Shown here: piece by piece, positions 1 to 7,669 of the stretch
How the letters are laid out: every line of letters begins with the position of its first letter
How positions within the stretch are numbered: the first letter of the stretch is position 1
Notes under the pieces: generated by a model
The model's input: only the letters and a program-made list of their open reading frames with translations
Databases searched by the model: none
Told to the model about the DNA's origin: nothing
Position numbers and translations under genes: made by a program
Assembly: GCF_034479515.1 (NCBI RefSeq)
Contig: NZ_CP140152.1
Location: 1,736,001 to 1,800,000 of the forward strand
Direction of reading: 5' to 3'
DNA from: Duganella zoogloeoides
GTDB taxonomy: Bacteria; Pseudomonadota; Gammaproteobacteria; Burkholderiales; Burkholderiaceae_D
DNA: 64,000 nt

Positions 1-877
1 CGAACCAGCGCGGCGCGGGATTGAACCACAACAGCGTTTGCACCAGGGCCGACCCGCCCAGCAGCCAGGGATCGCGCGCACGGCGGTGTTGCAGTTCGTG
101 GGCGATGACCATCTGTTGTTCGATCACGGGAAAATCACGCAGGTGGCGTGGCAGCAGCAGCACCGGCCGCCATGCGCCCACCAGCATCGGCGAGACCGCC
201 GCATCGGTTTCCATCACCGTCACGCGGTGGCGGGCGATGTCATACAGCTGGCGCGCGTCGAAGCCGCCGTGCGCGCCCAGCGCCTGCCGCGACAGGCGCC
301 GTGCGCCGCCCAGCAGGCCGCGCCACAACCGCCAGGCGCGCAACATGCGCCGCACGGCACAGGCCAGGCCGGCACAGTAGATGGCGGCCCAGAGCAACGG
401 TACCCAGGCAAGCAGCGCCGCTACAGTAACGGTGAAGGGCGCGGGATTGACTGTAGTAATCGCAGTCGCAGGCGTGGCAGCGGTAATATCAGCGCTCGCG
501 CCGACCCTGGTCCTGGTTTCGGCAACGGCACTTGCTGTCGCAGTGAAAATAGTTGGCGGTGCAGTGACCGCAGCAGGCGTGGTTCCGGTACGCACGATTG
601 ACGAAGGCAGCGCCGGGGCGAGCGGCGCGGGCACGGCGACAATCAACGTTGGCATCGCCGCCCGGTCCAGCGCCGGCAGAAACGGCAGCAGCGTAACTGC
701 GGCCACCACGGCTTGCGCAGCCAGCCACACCAGGCGCTGGCCGTGCAGTGCCGGCCAGGTGCGTGTTGCCAGTGTGAGCGCCGCATGCACCAGCAGTCCG
801 GCCAGCACGCAGCCGAAGCAGGCCAGCAGCCATTGCCACAGCAGCAGCGTGGGCGTTGCCATCGTCAGCGCGCTCAT
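1..877 (-). CDS. M56 (BlaR1/MecR1-like) membrane metalloprotease, 3' end outside window
   Basis: Integral-membrane zinc protease of the M56/BlaR1 family, which usually senses an envelope signal and relieves repression by a BlaI partner. The zinc motif His-Glu-Leu-Gln-His is visible at residues 260-264, followed by Arg-Arg-Ala-Arg-Asp-Pro. The N-terminus has hydrophobic membrane segments, then a long Ala/Thr/Val/Pro-rich stretch. The ATG at 875-877 overlaps the stop codon of the upstream BlaI-like gene (ATGA), so the two are translationally coupled. At least 292 codons are inside the window; the C-terminus is cut off, so a sensor or HEAT domain cannot be judged. Confidence 0.85.
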   Translation of the reverse strand, partial: MSALTMATPTLLLWQWLLACFGCVLAGLLVHAALTLATRTWPALHGQRLVWLAAQAVVAAVTLLPFLPALDRAAMPTLIVAVPAPLAPALPSSIVRTGTTPAAVTAPPTIFTATASAVAETRTRVGASADITAATPATAITTVNPAPFTVTVAALLAWVPLLWAAIYCAGLACAVRRMLRAWRLWRGLLGGARRLSRQALGAHGGFDARQLYDIARHRVTVMETDAAVSPMLVGAWRPVLLLPRHLRDFPVIEQQMVIAHELQHRRARDPWLLGGSALVQTLLWFNPAPRWF

Positions 878-1263
878 GGCTGTTCCGCCGCGTCGTCCGG
901 CCAGTCGTTGAGCATTTGTTCGAGCCGGGACAGTTCCTGCTGGTCCACCAGCTTGCTGCCGGTGAACATCGCCACCGGCAGCGGTGCATCCAGTTCCATC
1001 ACGCGGCGGCCGAAGTCGTGGGCGAACGCGGCCAGCGTGCCCACCTTGTCAAGCCGGGGGCTGTACACATTGACGCCGTGCATGACGTGAACCGCGATCA
1101 TGTCCTTGTCGAGCATGCGGTCGAGCGTCTTGCGGGTCGATGAGAACGACCACGCCAGTTCGTCGGCGGCAGCGTCGTGGATTTCACGGGCGCTCAGCGG
1201 TTGCTGCTTCCACAGCGCCTTGAGCAAGGTCAGTTCGCTGACCGACGGGATAGGATTGGACAT
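874..1263 (-). CDS. BlaI/MecI/CopY-family winged-helix repressor
   Basis: Small DNA-binding repressor (129 residues) of the BlaI/MecI/CopY family. It opens with a winged-helix region typical of the family (Ser-Glu-Leu-Thr-Leu-Leu-Lys-Ala-Leu-Trp near residues 8-17). The start was set at the ATG at 1263, preceded by AGGAAAAG-like purines; the open frame extends further upstream but without homology-like sequence. It overlaps the M56 protease by four bases, the usual repressor-protease pair. BlaI partners normally bind their own promoter and are cleaved when the protease senses a signal. The inducing signal here is unknown. Confidence 0.88.
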   Translation of the reverse strand: MSNPIPSVSELTLLKALWKQQPLSAREIHDAAADELAWSFSSTRKTLDRMLDKDMIAVHVMHGVNVYSPRLDKVGTLAAFAHDFGRRVMELDAPLPVAMFTGSKLVDQQELSRLEQMLNDWPDDAAEQP

Positions 1264-1450
1264 GACTTTTCCTGTTTTGCGACGAATGGGGTTATTGTGC
1301 GACAATTGTCGCGCAATCGTCAAGCGATAGTGTCGCAGTTTGTAACATTGCTTTGAATAAATTTTTTATGTGCTACCATTAAGTTTTTGTTAAGTATCAC
1401 GGCAGCCGGCGCGCTATACAATGGTTCGCTTTACCAGCATCGGAAGCCCT

Positions 1451-2068
1451 ATGTATTACGGAGAGCGCTTCAACAGCATCACCCACACGGTGGGCGCAGC
1501 CCTGGCAGCGGCAGGTGGCATTGTTCTGATCGTATTGGCCGCGCGCAGCGGCGATCCCTGGAAAGTGGTGAGCTTCAGCATTTTTGCCGCCACCCTGTTC
1601 GGGCTGTACCTGGTCTCCACGCTGTATCACAGCCTGCGCGGCCGCGCCAAGGACGTGCTGCGGCAGATGGATTACTGCGCCATCTACCTGCTCATTGCCG
1701 GCACCTATACGCCGTTCACGCTGGTGAGCCTGCGCGGACCGTGGGGCTGGTCGTTGTTCGGCGTGGTGTGGGGGCTGGCGCTGGTGGGCATTGTCCAGGA
1801 GCTGTGGTTCGCCAAGGGCAAGCGCATCCTGTCGCTGGTGATTTACGTGGCCATGGGCTGGGTGGGCGTGATTGGCGCCAGCCCGCTGATTGCGGCGCTG
1901 GGCATGGACGGCTTCCTCTGGATCGCCGGAGGCGGCGTGGTGTACACGGTGGGCATCGCTTTTTTTGTGACCGATCACAAGTGGCGCTACGGCCACGGCG
2001 TGTGGCACCTGTTCGTACTGGGCGGGAGCGCCTGCCACTTTGCCGCCGTGCTGTTGTACGTGGCGTGA
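1451..2068 (+). CDS. Hemolysin III family (HlyIII/PAQR) membrane protein
   Basis: Seven-helix membrane protein of the HlyIII/PAQR family (205 residues from the chosen start). Family signatures are visible: Glu-Arg-Phe-Asn-Ser-x-Thr-His near the N-terminus, Ser-Thr-Leu-Tyr-His-Ser in the second helix, Asp-Tyr-x-Ala-Ile-Tyr with Gly-Thr-Tyr-Thr-Pro, and a C-terminal His-Gly-Val-Trp-His-Leu-Phe-Val helix. These His and Asp residues are the putative metal site. The start at 1451 has GGAAG just upstream and matches the usual family N-terminus; an in-frame ATG at 1421 is the alternative. Function in bacteria is poorly defined, and the name does not prove haemolysis. Confidence 0.85.
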   Translation: MYYGERFNSITHTVGAALAAAGGIVLIVLAARSGDPWKVVSFSIFAATLFGLYLVSTLYHSLRGRAKDVLRQMDYCAIYLLIAGTYTPFTLVSLRGPWGWSLFGVVWGLALVGIVQELWFAKGKRILSLVIYVAMGWVGVIGASPLIAALGMDGFLWIAGGGVVYTVGIAFFVTDHKWRYGHGVWHLFVLGGSACHFAAVLLYVA

Positions 2069-2095
2069 ACGATCAATCAAGTAGAGTTGAACCAA

Positions 2096-2977
2096 GTGGA
2101 CATTAATTCGGACGATCTGAAAACCTTCATCACCGTGATCGACAGCGGCACCCTCAGCGCTGCCTCGGTGCACCTGGGCCAGACCACGTCGGGCGTGAGC
2201 CGGGCGTTGTCGCGGCTCGAGGACAAGCTGGCTACCTCGCTGCTCACGCGCACCACGCGCCGCATGGAATTGACCGAAGAAGGCCAGTTGTTCCTCGAGC
2301 GCGCACGCGCCATCCTGGGCGCCATGGAAGAAGCCGAGGAAACCATCCGCATCCGCCGCCAGCAGCCGGCCGGCCGCCTGTGCGTGGATGCGGCCTCGCC
2401 GTTCATGCTCCATTGCGTGGTGCCGCACGTGGCGGAATTCCGCGCGCTGTACCCGGAGATCCGGCTCGAGTTGAGCAGCAACGACCAGATCACCGACCTG
2501 ATCGAACACCGCACCGACATTGCGATCCGCATCGGCACGCTGCCCGACTCCACCTTGCACGCGCGGGCGCTGTCCGCCAGTCCGCTGTACGTGCTGGCCA
2601 GTCCCGACTACCTGGCGCGGCACGGCGCGCCGCGCACGCCGGAAGACCTGGCCAATCATTCGCTGCTGGGCTTTGCCCAGTACGAGCAGGGCAACAGCTG
2701 GCCGCTGCAGCACGCCAACGGCAACAGCCTGGCCGTCACGCCGTCGCTGTCCGCCTCCAGCGGCGAGACCTTGCGCCAGCTGGCGCTGGCCGGGCAGGGC
2801 ATCGTGTGCCTGGCCGACTTCATGACCCGCGCCGACATCGCTGACGGCCACCTGGTCAAGGTGCTCGAAGACAGCTATACCGGCTACCGCCAGCAAATCC
2901 ACGCGGTCTATTACCGCAACACGCAACTGGCGCGGCGCATCGGCTGCTTCCTCGATTTTCTCCAGCAGAAGTTGTAA
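2096..2977 (+). CDS. LysR-family transcriptional regulator
   Basis: LysR-type regulator (293 residues). The N-terminal helix-turn-helix is clear (Asp-Asp-Leu-Lys-Thr-Phe through Thr-Thr-Ser-Gly-Val-Ser-Arg-Ala-Leu-Ser-Arg-Leu-Glu), with a C-terminal periplasmic-binding-like effector domain. The chosen GTG start lies 9 bases after a GTAGAG Shine-Dalgarno-like stretch; a TTG at 2087 would add three residues. It follows the HlyIII gene by a short gap in the same direction and ends at 2977. No divergently transcribed neighbour points to a target, so the regulon is unknown. Confidence 0.88.
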   Translation: MDINSDDLKTFITVIDSGTLSAASVHLGQTTSGVSRALSRLEDKLATSLLTRTTRRMELTEEGQLFLERARAILGAMEEAEETIRIRRQQPAGRLCVDAASPFMLHCVVPHVAEFRALYPEIRLELSSNDQITDLIEHRTDIAIRIGTLPDSTLHARALSASPLYVLASPDYLARHGAPRTPEDLANHSLLGFAQYEQGNSWPLQHANGNSLAVTPSLSASSGETLRQLALAGQGIVCLADFMTRADIADGHLVKVLEDSYTGYRQQIHAVYYRNTQLARRIGCFLDFLQQKL

Positions 2978-3241
2978 CTATCATCGAGTGTGAGGCCGCG
3001 TACAGAATACGCGGCAGTCCCACGCTATAGTGGCTGCGCGTGCCTGGAGCGCATTCTTGCAGATGTCGCTCGGCAGCAGGTAAGCCGGTAGCCTCAAGTA
3101 CCGGCACCAGATTTGGAATGGGGCTCGCCAGACCGGCTGCGCGGCCCGCTACGGTCTTGCGATGCCCCCGAGACTACACTGCATTTGCCTCACTACTTTT
3201 GCCGCGCTACATTTGCTTCACTACCTTTTCGGGAGACGGAC

Positions 3242-3418
3242 ATGTCGCAGACTTTGCACCCTTCGAAGCATTTGGTACGAGCATGGTTGGAGCGTCGGGC
3301 GCGTGAGTTCAAGCCGCCGCCGACGCCCGAGGAAATTCGCCGTCAACTGGGCTGGGGATTGATGTTGTTCGAGCCTGCGCTCGTTCCTGCCAAGGTCAAT
3401 CCACGCACCCGCCGCTGA
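3242..3418 (+). CDS. Small conserved-looking hypothetical protein (58 aa)
   Basis: Short basic protein (58 residues) with a good ribosome site (GGGAGACGGAC then ATG). It is rich in Arg, Pro and Trp and contains Pro-Pro-Pro-Thr-Pro-Glu-Glu-Ile-Arg-Arg-Gln-Leu-Gly-Trp. No signal peptide or membrane segment is seen. A strong Rho-independent terminator starts 19 bases after the stop, so it looks like a single-gene transcription unit, which supports a real gene. Function not recognised. Confidence 0.6.
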   Translation: MSQTLHPSKHLVRAWLERRAREFKPPPTPEEIRRQLGWGLMLFEPALVPAKVNPRTRR

Positions 3419-3436
3419 GCACGGCCGCCTTTATCC

Positions 3437-3473
3437 AAAAACCCACCCGCCAACGGCGGTGTGGGTTTTTTTT
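3437..3473 (+). terminator. Rho-independent terminator after the 58-aa gene
   Basis: GC-rich hairpin with arms ACCCACCCGCC and GGCGGTGTGGGT (one base unpaired or mispaired), flanked by AAAAA on the left and eight T on the right. It follows the small gene ending at 3418. Confidence 0.85.
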
Positions 3474-3580
3474 CGTCTGAACGCCGTTCACCGGTGCATT
3501 TCCGTCATTCGCCGATTAGTGGTTTGCCGGCCGGCGATTCCCCGTTATTGTGATGGTCATGTCACAAGGGGGAACCGAAC

Positions 3581-3958
3581 ATGAATGTGGAAACCGTTTA
3601 TAAATGGCGCCAGCAACTGGTGTGGGGCATCGGCCTGATCGTGGTGGGGGTGGTCGTGCTGTTGCAGCGCGCCGACCTGATCGACCTCGACCTGCGCGTG
3701 TCCGAGCTGTGGCGCTACTGGCCCTGGCTGCTGGTGATCAGCGGCCTGACGCAAGTTATTCCGCCCACCACGCCCGCCTATCTGCTCAGCGGCCTGTGGA
3801 GCTTCTTCTTCGCCGGCTGGTGGTACGTATCGTTCAACCGCATCTGGGGCTGGGGTTTCGGTGACACCTGGCCGGCGCTGATCGTCGCCTGCGGCGTCGG
3901 CCTGCTGCTGCGCCCCCTGCTGGAAAATATCTTCGACGCCCACAAGGAGCAAAAATGA
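3581..3958 (+). CDS. LiaI/LiaF-like transmembrane protein
   Basis: Small membrane protein (125 residues) with the LiaF-type N-terminal transmembrane pattern: a helix ending in Leu-Leu-Gln-Arg-Ala-Asp-Leu-Ile, then Trp-Arg-Tyr-Trp-Pro-Trp-Leu-Leu-Val-Ile-Ser-Gly, then two more hydrophobic segments. It has a strong ribosome site (AAGGGGGAACCGAAC then ATG). Its stop overlaps the start of the next gene (ATGA), so both are co-translated. Related modules in other bacteria control envelope-stress two-component systems, which fits the kinase and regulator downstream. Confidence 0.8.
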   Translation: MNVETVYKWRQQLVWGIGLIVVGVVVLLQRADLIDLDLRVSELWRYWPWLLVISGLTQVIPPTTPAYLLSGLWSFFFAGWWYVSFNRIWGWGFGDTWPALIVACGVGLLLRPLLENIFDAHKEQK

Positions 3959-4722
3959 GCCGCATCGCCAAAACCAATCCCAAGGCGCAAATGGTGCTGG
4001 GCCTGCTCGTGGTCGTCATCGGCCTGCTGTTCCTGGTCGATAACCTGGGCTGGATCGACCTCGATTTCCGCCGCCTGCTGGTGCCCACCGCGCTGCTGCT
4101 GGCCGGGGTGCTCAAGCTTACCCACACGCGTACCAATTCCGGCAACGTGGTGGGCGTGGTGCTGGTCTGCGTGGGCAGCATCGGCGTATTGCGCGGCATC
4201 GGCTTCCTCGATTTCGACTGGCGCGATATCTGGCCCGTGGTACTGATCATTGTCGGTATCGGCATCGTGTATAAAGCCAGCAACGCCGCCAATGGCACCG
4301 GCAGCAGCGGCGACTGGGCCGGTGGCGACGATCCCAAGGCCGCGTTCCTGGCGCCCGGCGACGACTACGTCAAGTCAGAGCGCGGCGCCGACGGCGACGA
4401 CGTCATCAACTTCGTCTCGGTAGTGGGCACGTCCAACCGGCGCGTGAATACGCAGAATTTTCGCGGCGGCGAAGTGACCGCCATCCTCGGCAGCGCCGAT
4501 CTCGACCTGCGCCAGGCCTCGATCCAGGGCGATGCTGTGCTCAATATCTTCTCGCTGGCCGGCGGCATCACCATCAAGGTGCCGGTGGACTGGGTGGTGG
4601 TGATGGAGGGTACCGCGATCATCGGCGGCTTCGAAGAAAAAACCGCGCCGCCTGCCGGTACCGGCAAGCGCCTGGTCGTGCGCGGCTACGCCATCCTTGG
4701 CGGCCTGGAAGTGCGCAACTAG
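3955..4722 (+). CDS. LiaF-like cell-envelope stress protein
   Basis: Membrane protein (255 residues) with three or four N-terminal helices, again carrying the pattern Trp-Pro-Val-Val-Leu-Ile-Ile-Val-Gly. The C-terminal half is soluble and beta-rich (about residues 140-255), resembling the 'cell wall-active antibiotics response' C-terminal domain of LiaF, with a Gly-Gly-Glu-Val-Thr-Ala-Ile-Leu-Gly repeat-like strand pattern. It overlaps the upstream gene by four bases and precedes a LytS-type kinase by 15 bases. In Firmicutes LiaF inhibits a sensor kinase; a similar role here is inferred from operon context. Confidence 0.82.
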   Translation: MSRIAKTNPKAQMVLGLLVVVIGLLFLVDNLGWIDLDFRRLLVPTALLLAGVLKLTHTRTNSGNVVGVVLVCVGSIGVLRGIGFLDFDWRDIWPVVLIIVGIGIVYKASNAANGTGSSGDWAGGDDPKAAFLAPGDDYVKSERGADGDDVINFVSVVGTSNRRVNTQNFRGGEVTAILGSADLDLRQASIQGDAVLNIFSLAGGITIKVPVDWVVVMEGTAIIGGFEEKTAPPAGTGKRLVVRGYAILGGLEVRN

Positions 4723-4737
4723 CAGGCCCGGACCACC

Positions 4738-5814
4738 ATGCTCGAAGCGTTCTCGAACCGTCGCGGCGCCGCCATCTACATGGTGGTGTGGCTGTTCTTC
4801 GGCCTGGCGCTTGGTGGCGTGATCGCGCTGACCAGCGATACGCCGCTGGCCAACGCCATGCTGTTCGCGATCCCGCTGAACATGGTCTATGCGCTGGTGG
4901 CCGGCTACTCCGCCTACTACCTGTGCCGCGCCTATCCGCTCGGTGCGCGCCCGGCCGGCACCGTCGCTGCGGTGCTGACGGTGGCGGCGGTGGTGTCGGG
5001 CGTGCTGTGGCTGCTGGTCGGGCACTTGTGGAATGCGGTGACCGCGCTGCCGGACCTGGCGTGGGCCGGCATCGTGCTCACGCCGCAGCTCTCGGCGTTG
5101 ATCGTGGGCCTGGGCATACTGCTCTACGGCTGCGCGGCGGCGGTGCACTACCTGGTGATCGAATTCGTGCGGGCCAGGAGCGCCGAGCGGCGCGAGCTCG
5201 AATCGCAGCTGCTGGCGCAGGAGGCCGAACTGCGCATGCTGCGCACCCAGATCGATCCGCACTTCCTGTTCAACAGCCTCAATTCGATCAGCGCGCTCAC
5301 GTCCTGCGACGCCGGCGCCGCGCGCCGCATGACGCTGGAGCTGGCCAGCTTCTTCCGCCAGAGCCTGGGCATGGAGGCGCACAAGATGGTCACGCTGGGC
5401 GAGGAACTGGTGCTGATCCGGCACTTCCTGGCAATTGAACAGGTGCGCTTCGGCGACCGGTTGCGGGTGGCGTGCGCGGTGGACGACGCGGCGCAGGCCT
5501 GCCTGGTGCCGCCCATGCTGATCCAGCCGCTGGTGGAAAACGCCGTCAAGCACGGCATCTGCAACCTGCCCGAGGGCGGCGTGATCCGCATCGCGGCGCA
5601 GCGCGCCGGTTCGTTGCTGCATATCCGGGTGGACAATCCGGTGGACGAGGATCTGCACGCAGGCACGGGCGGCAGCGGCATCGGCCTGGCCAATGTGCGC
5701 CAGCGCCTGGCGCGCGCCTACAAGCACGAGGCCAGCATCCGGTGGGGGCGCCAGGACAACAACTTCAACGTGGACATCGCCATGCCGGCGCACACCACAG
5801 CCGACAGGGAATAG
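4738..5814 (+). CDS. LytS/YehU-type sensor histidine kinase
   Basis: Membrane histidine kinase (358 residues) of the LytS/YehU class. Four or more N-terminal helices occupy residues 10-140, and a short coiled segment leads into the His-kinase domain. The phosphoacceptor is His175 in Gln-Ile-Asp-Pro-His-Phe-Leu-Phe-Asn-Ser. The ATPase N-box (Pro-Leu-Val-Glu-Asn-Ala-Val-Lys-His-Gly) and G-box (Gly-x-Gly-Ile-Gly-Leu-Ala-Asn-Val-Arg-Gln-Arg-Leu) are intact. The cognate LytTR regulator begins three bases after its stop. The LiaI/LiaF-like genes upstream suggest that it monitors the envelope. Confidence 0.92.
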   Translation: MLEAFSNRRGAAIYMVVWLFFGLALGGVIALTSDTPLANAMLFAIPLNMVYALVAGYSAYYLCRAYPLGARPAGTVAAVLTVAAVVSGVLWLLVGHLWNAVTALPDLAWAGIVLTPQLSALIVGLGILLYGCAAAVHYLVIEFVRARSAERRELESQLLAQEAELRMLRTQIDPHFLFNSLNSISALTSCDAGAARRMTLELASFFRQSLGMEAHKMVTLGEELVLIRHFLAIEQVRFGDRLRVACAVDDAAQACLVPPMLIQPLVENAVKHGICNLPEGGVIRIAAQRAGSLLHIRVDNPVDEDLHAGTGGSGIGLANVRQRLARAYKHEASIRWGRQDNNFNVDIAMPAHTTADRE

Positions 5815-5817
5815 CAG

Positions 5818-6555
5818 ATGCGGGTATTGATCGTCGACGATGAAATGCTGGCGCGCGCCGTGGTGCGCGAGTACCTCGGTGCGCATGCCGATATCGAAAT
5901 CGTCGGCGAATGCGCCAACGGCTTCGAGGCGGTAAAAGCCATCACCGAGCTGGCGCCCGACCTGGTACTGCTCGACATCCAGATGCCCAAGCTCGACGGC
6001 TTCGAGGTGGCCGAGCTGGCCGGCAACCAGACCCGCTACATCTTCGCCACCGCGTTCGACCAGTACGCGATCAAGGCATTCGAATTCCACGCGCTCGACT
6101 ACCTGCTCAAACCCTTCAGCCAGCAGCGGCTGGACCAGGCGCTGGCGCACGCGCGCGCCAACATCTCCCAAGGCGCCGGCGACGCCGCCATCGAACGCCT
6201 GGTGCGCGACGCCGCCAGCCGCAAGCAGCCGCTGGACCGGGTGCTGATCCGCGACGGCGCCAGGGTCCACGTGGTGGCCTGCGACCGGATCGACTATATC
6301 GAGGCGCAGGACGATTACGTGCGCATCCGCGCCGACGGCAAGGACTATCTGAAAAGCCAGCGCCTGGCGGAGCTGGAAGCGCAGCTCGACAGCGCGCGCT
6401 TCCTGCGCATCCACCGCTCGTGCATTGTCAACATCGGCCGCATCGATCGCATCGAGCAGGCCACGCGGGACAGCCACGTCGCCATACTCAAGGACGGCAG
6501 CCGGCTGCCGGTCAGCCGCAGCGGCTATCAAAAGGTGCGCGCGGCGCTGCTGTAG
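5818..6555 (+). CDS. LytTR-family response regulator
   Basis: Response regulator (245 residues) with a receiver domain (about residues 1-120; acidic Asp7-Asp8, phosphoacceptor Asp53 in Leu-Leu-Asp-Ile-Gln-Met-Pro, Lys in Leu-Leu-Lys-Pro-Phe) and a C-terminal LytTR DNA-binding domain (about residues 140-245, with Phe-Leu-Arg-Ile-His-Arg-Ser-Cys-Ile-Val-Asn). It begins three bases after the LytS-type kinase, and together they form a two-component system. It probably regulates envelope-related genes, possibly its own operon; targets are not visible. Confidence 0.93.
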   Translation: MRVLIVDDEMLARAVVREYLGAHADIEIVGECANGFEAVKAITELAPDLVLLDIQMPKLDGFEVAELAGNQTRYIFATAFDQYAIKAFEFHALDYLLKPFSQQRLDQALAHARANISQGAGDAAIERLVRDAASRKQPLDRVLIRDGARVHVVACDRIDYIEAQDDYVRIRADGKDYLKSQRLAELEAQLDSARFLRIHRSCIVNIGRIDRIEQATRDSHVAILKDGSRLPVSRSGYQKVRAALL

Positions 6556-6653
6556 GTAGCGCCTGGCGGGACGCTGCGAACGGCGCCGGACCGGGCACTT
6601 GAGAAAAGTACAATTGCGCCTGGATTTATTGTGGCTAACGCACCAGGCACACC

Positions 6654-7565
6654 ATGACAGCACTCTCCGCACCGATATCCTTTGCCGCCTACACGGCGTA
6701 TGCGGACCGGCGTCCGCGCCCGGCGGCGGGAGCGGCCATGGTGGTGGCGCTGCACCTGGCACTGCTGTGGCTTGCCACGCGGCCGGTGCCTGCGCCAGTG
6801 TCAATCGATCGCCGGGTGTGGATACAGCTGCTGCCGTTGACCGCAGCGCCGGTCGCTGCCACGCTGAAGGTGCAGCCAGCGCAACGCCTGCCGCCTGAAC
6901 CCGTGCCACGTCCGGCAGTGCAGCAGCGTCCGCAGGCGGCCAGTCCGATGTCATCGGCTGCACCAGGTGCGCCGGAGGCATCGGATGCCCGGCCGCCGAA
7001 GCCAGTATCCGCGCGGCCCGCAACGGCCACTACGCCCCAAATGCCGGCAACGTCGGCAACAGCAGCGGCAGCTTCAACAGCAGCGGCAGCCTCAGCAGCC
7101 GCAACAACTTCAACAGCCGCAACAACTTCGACAGTCGCAGCACCCGCTGCTACCCCGGCAGAGCGAACGCCCTACGTCGATCCGCTGGCCGCACAGCCTG
7201 CGCCCGCAGAGCTACCCGCCGATGTGCGCGAGCAGGCGCTCAAGGCCGTCGGCGCCATCGACCGCGAGCTGCGCGCCGGCGAACGCAAGCTGATCACCGC
7301 GCCGCTCGATACGCCGCAGGCACGCCTGGAACGGGGCTTTGCCGAGGCCAGCGCGGCGGTCAAACCGAAATGGTTCGAGTCGGCAAAGATAGAGCTGTTC
7401 AGCGCGCCCAACGACCCCAAGCGCATTTACCGCATCATCACCGCGCTAGGCGAGTATTGTCTGTTTTATCCAGACAAGGCCAGTATGAGCGCCAACAGCG
7501 CGGCGGGCTCTGGCCACGCCAGCTTCGGCCAACCCCTGATGGGAGGCTGCCCCCGGCGTTTCTAG
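6654..7565 (+). CDS. TonB-like Pro/Ala-rich periplasm-spanning protein
   Basis: Protein of 303 residues with the layout of TonB-like or energy-transducing proteins: one N-terminal hydrophobic helix (about residues 25-45), a long Pro/Ala/Thr-rich linker (about 55-175) and a compact C-terminal domain (about 180-303). The linker includes a low-complexity Ala-Thr-Ser run. The C-terminal domain lacks an obvious TonB consensus and ends shortly after Gly-Gly-Cys-Pro-Arg-Arg-Phe. It stands alone without exbB/exbD. A TonB-type function is a guess from architecture; it may simply be a membrane-anchored periplasmic protein. Confidence 0.6.
   Translation: MTALSAPISFAAYTAYADRRPRPAAGAAMVVALHLALLWLATRPVPAPVSIDRRVWIQLLPLTAAPVAATLKVQPAQRLPPEPVPRPAVQQRPQAASPMSSAAPGAPEASDARPPKPVSARPATATTPQMPATSATAAAASTAAAASAAATTSTAATTSTVAAPAATPAERTPYVDPLAAQPAPAELPADVREQALKAVGAIDRELRAGERKLITAPLDTPQARLERGFAEASAAVKPKWFESAKIELFSAPNDPKRIYRIITALGEYCLFYPDKASMSANSAAGSGHASFGQPLMGGCPRRF
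7030..7146 (+). repeat. Low-complexity (GCA/ACA/TCA) coding repeat
   Basis: Short imperfect repeats of GCAGC, CAGCAGC and ACAACTTC-type units encode an Ala/Thr/Ser linker inside the TonB-like gene. Such tracts vary in length easily by slippage. Confidence 0.6.
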
Positions 7566-7669
7566 CGCTGCGCATCGACGCTGTGGCAGCGCCAGGCGCG
7601 TCGTCGTGCCGCGCAGTCATTGATTCAGGGCCTGCGCCAGCAGCACTCTCGGTAACGCGCGGGAATTCG

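Noticed and set aside
1397..2926. 509-residue minus-strand open frame
   Set aside because: Antisense shadow of the HlyIII and LysR genes, with low-complexity composition and no ribosome site.
4375..7023. 882-residue open frame on the minus strand
   Set aside because: It runs antisense to the LiaF, LytS, LytTR and TonB-like genes, has Arg/His/Gln-rich shadow composition and no motif; typical in GC-rich DNA.
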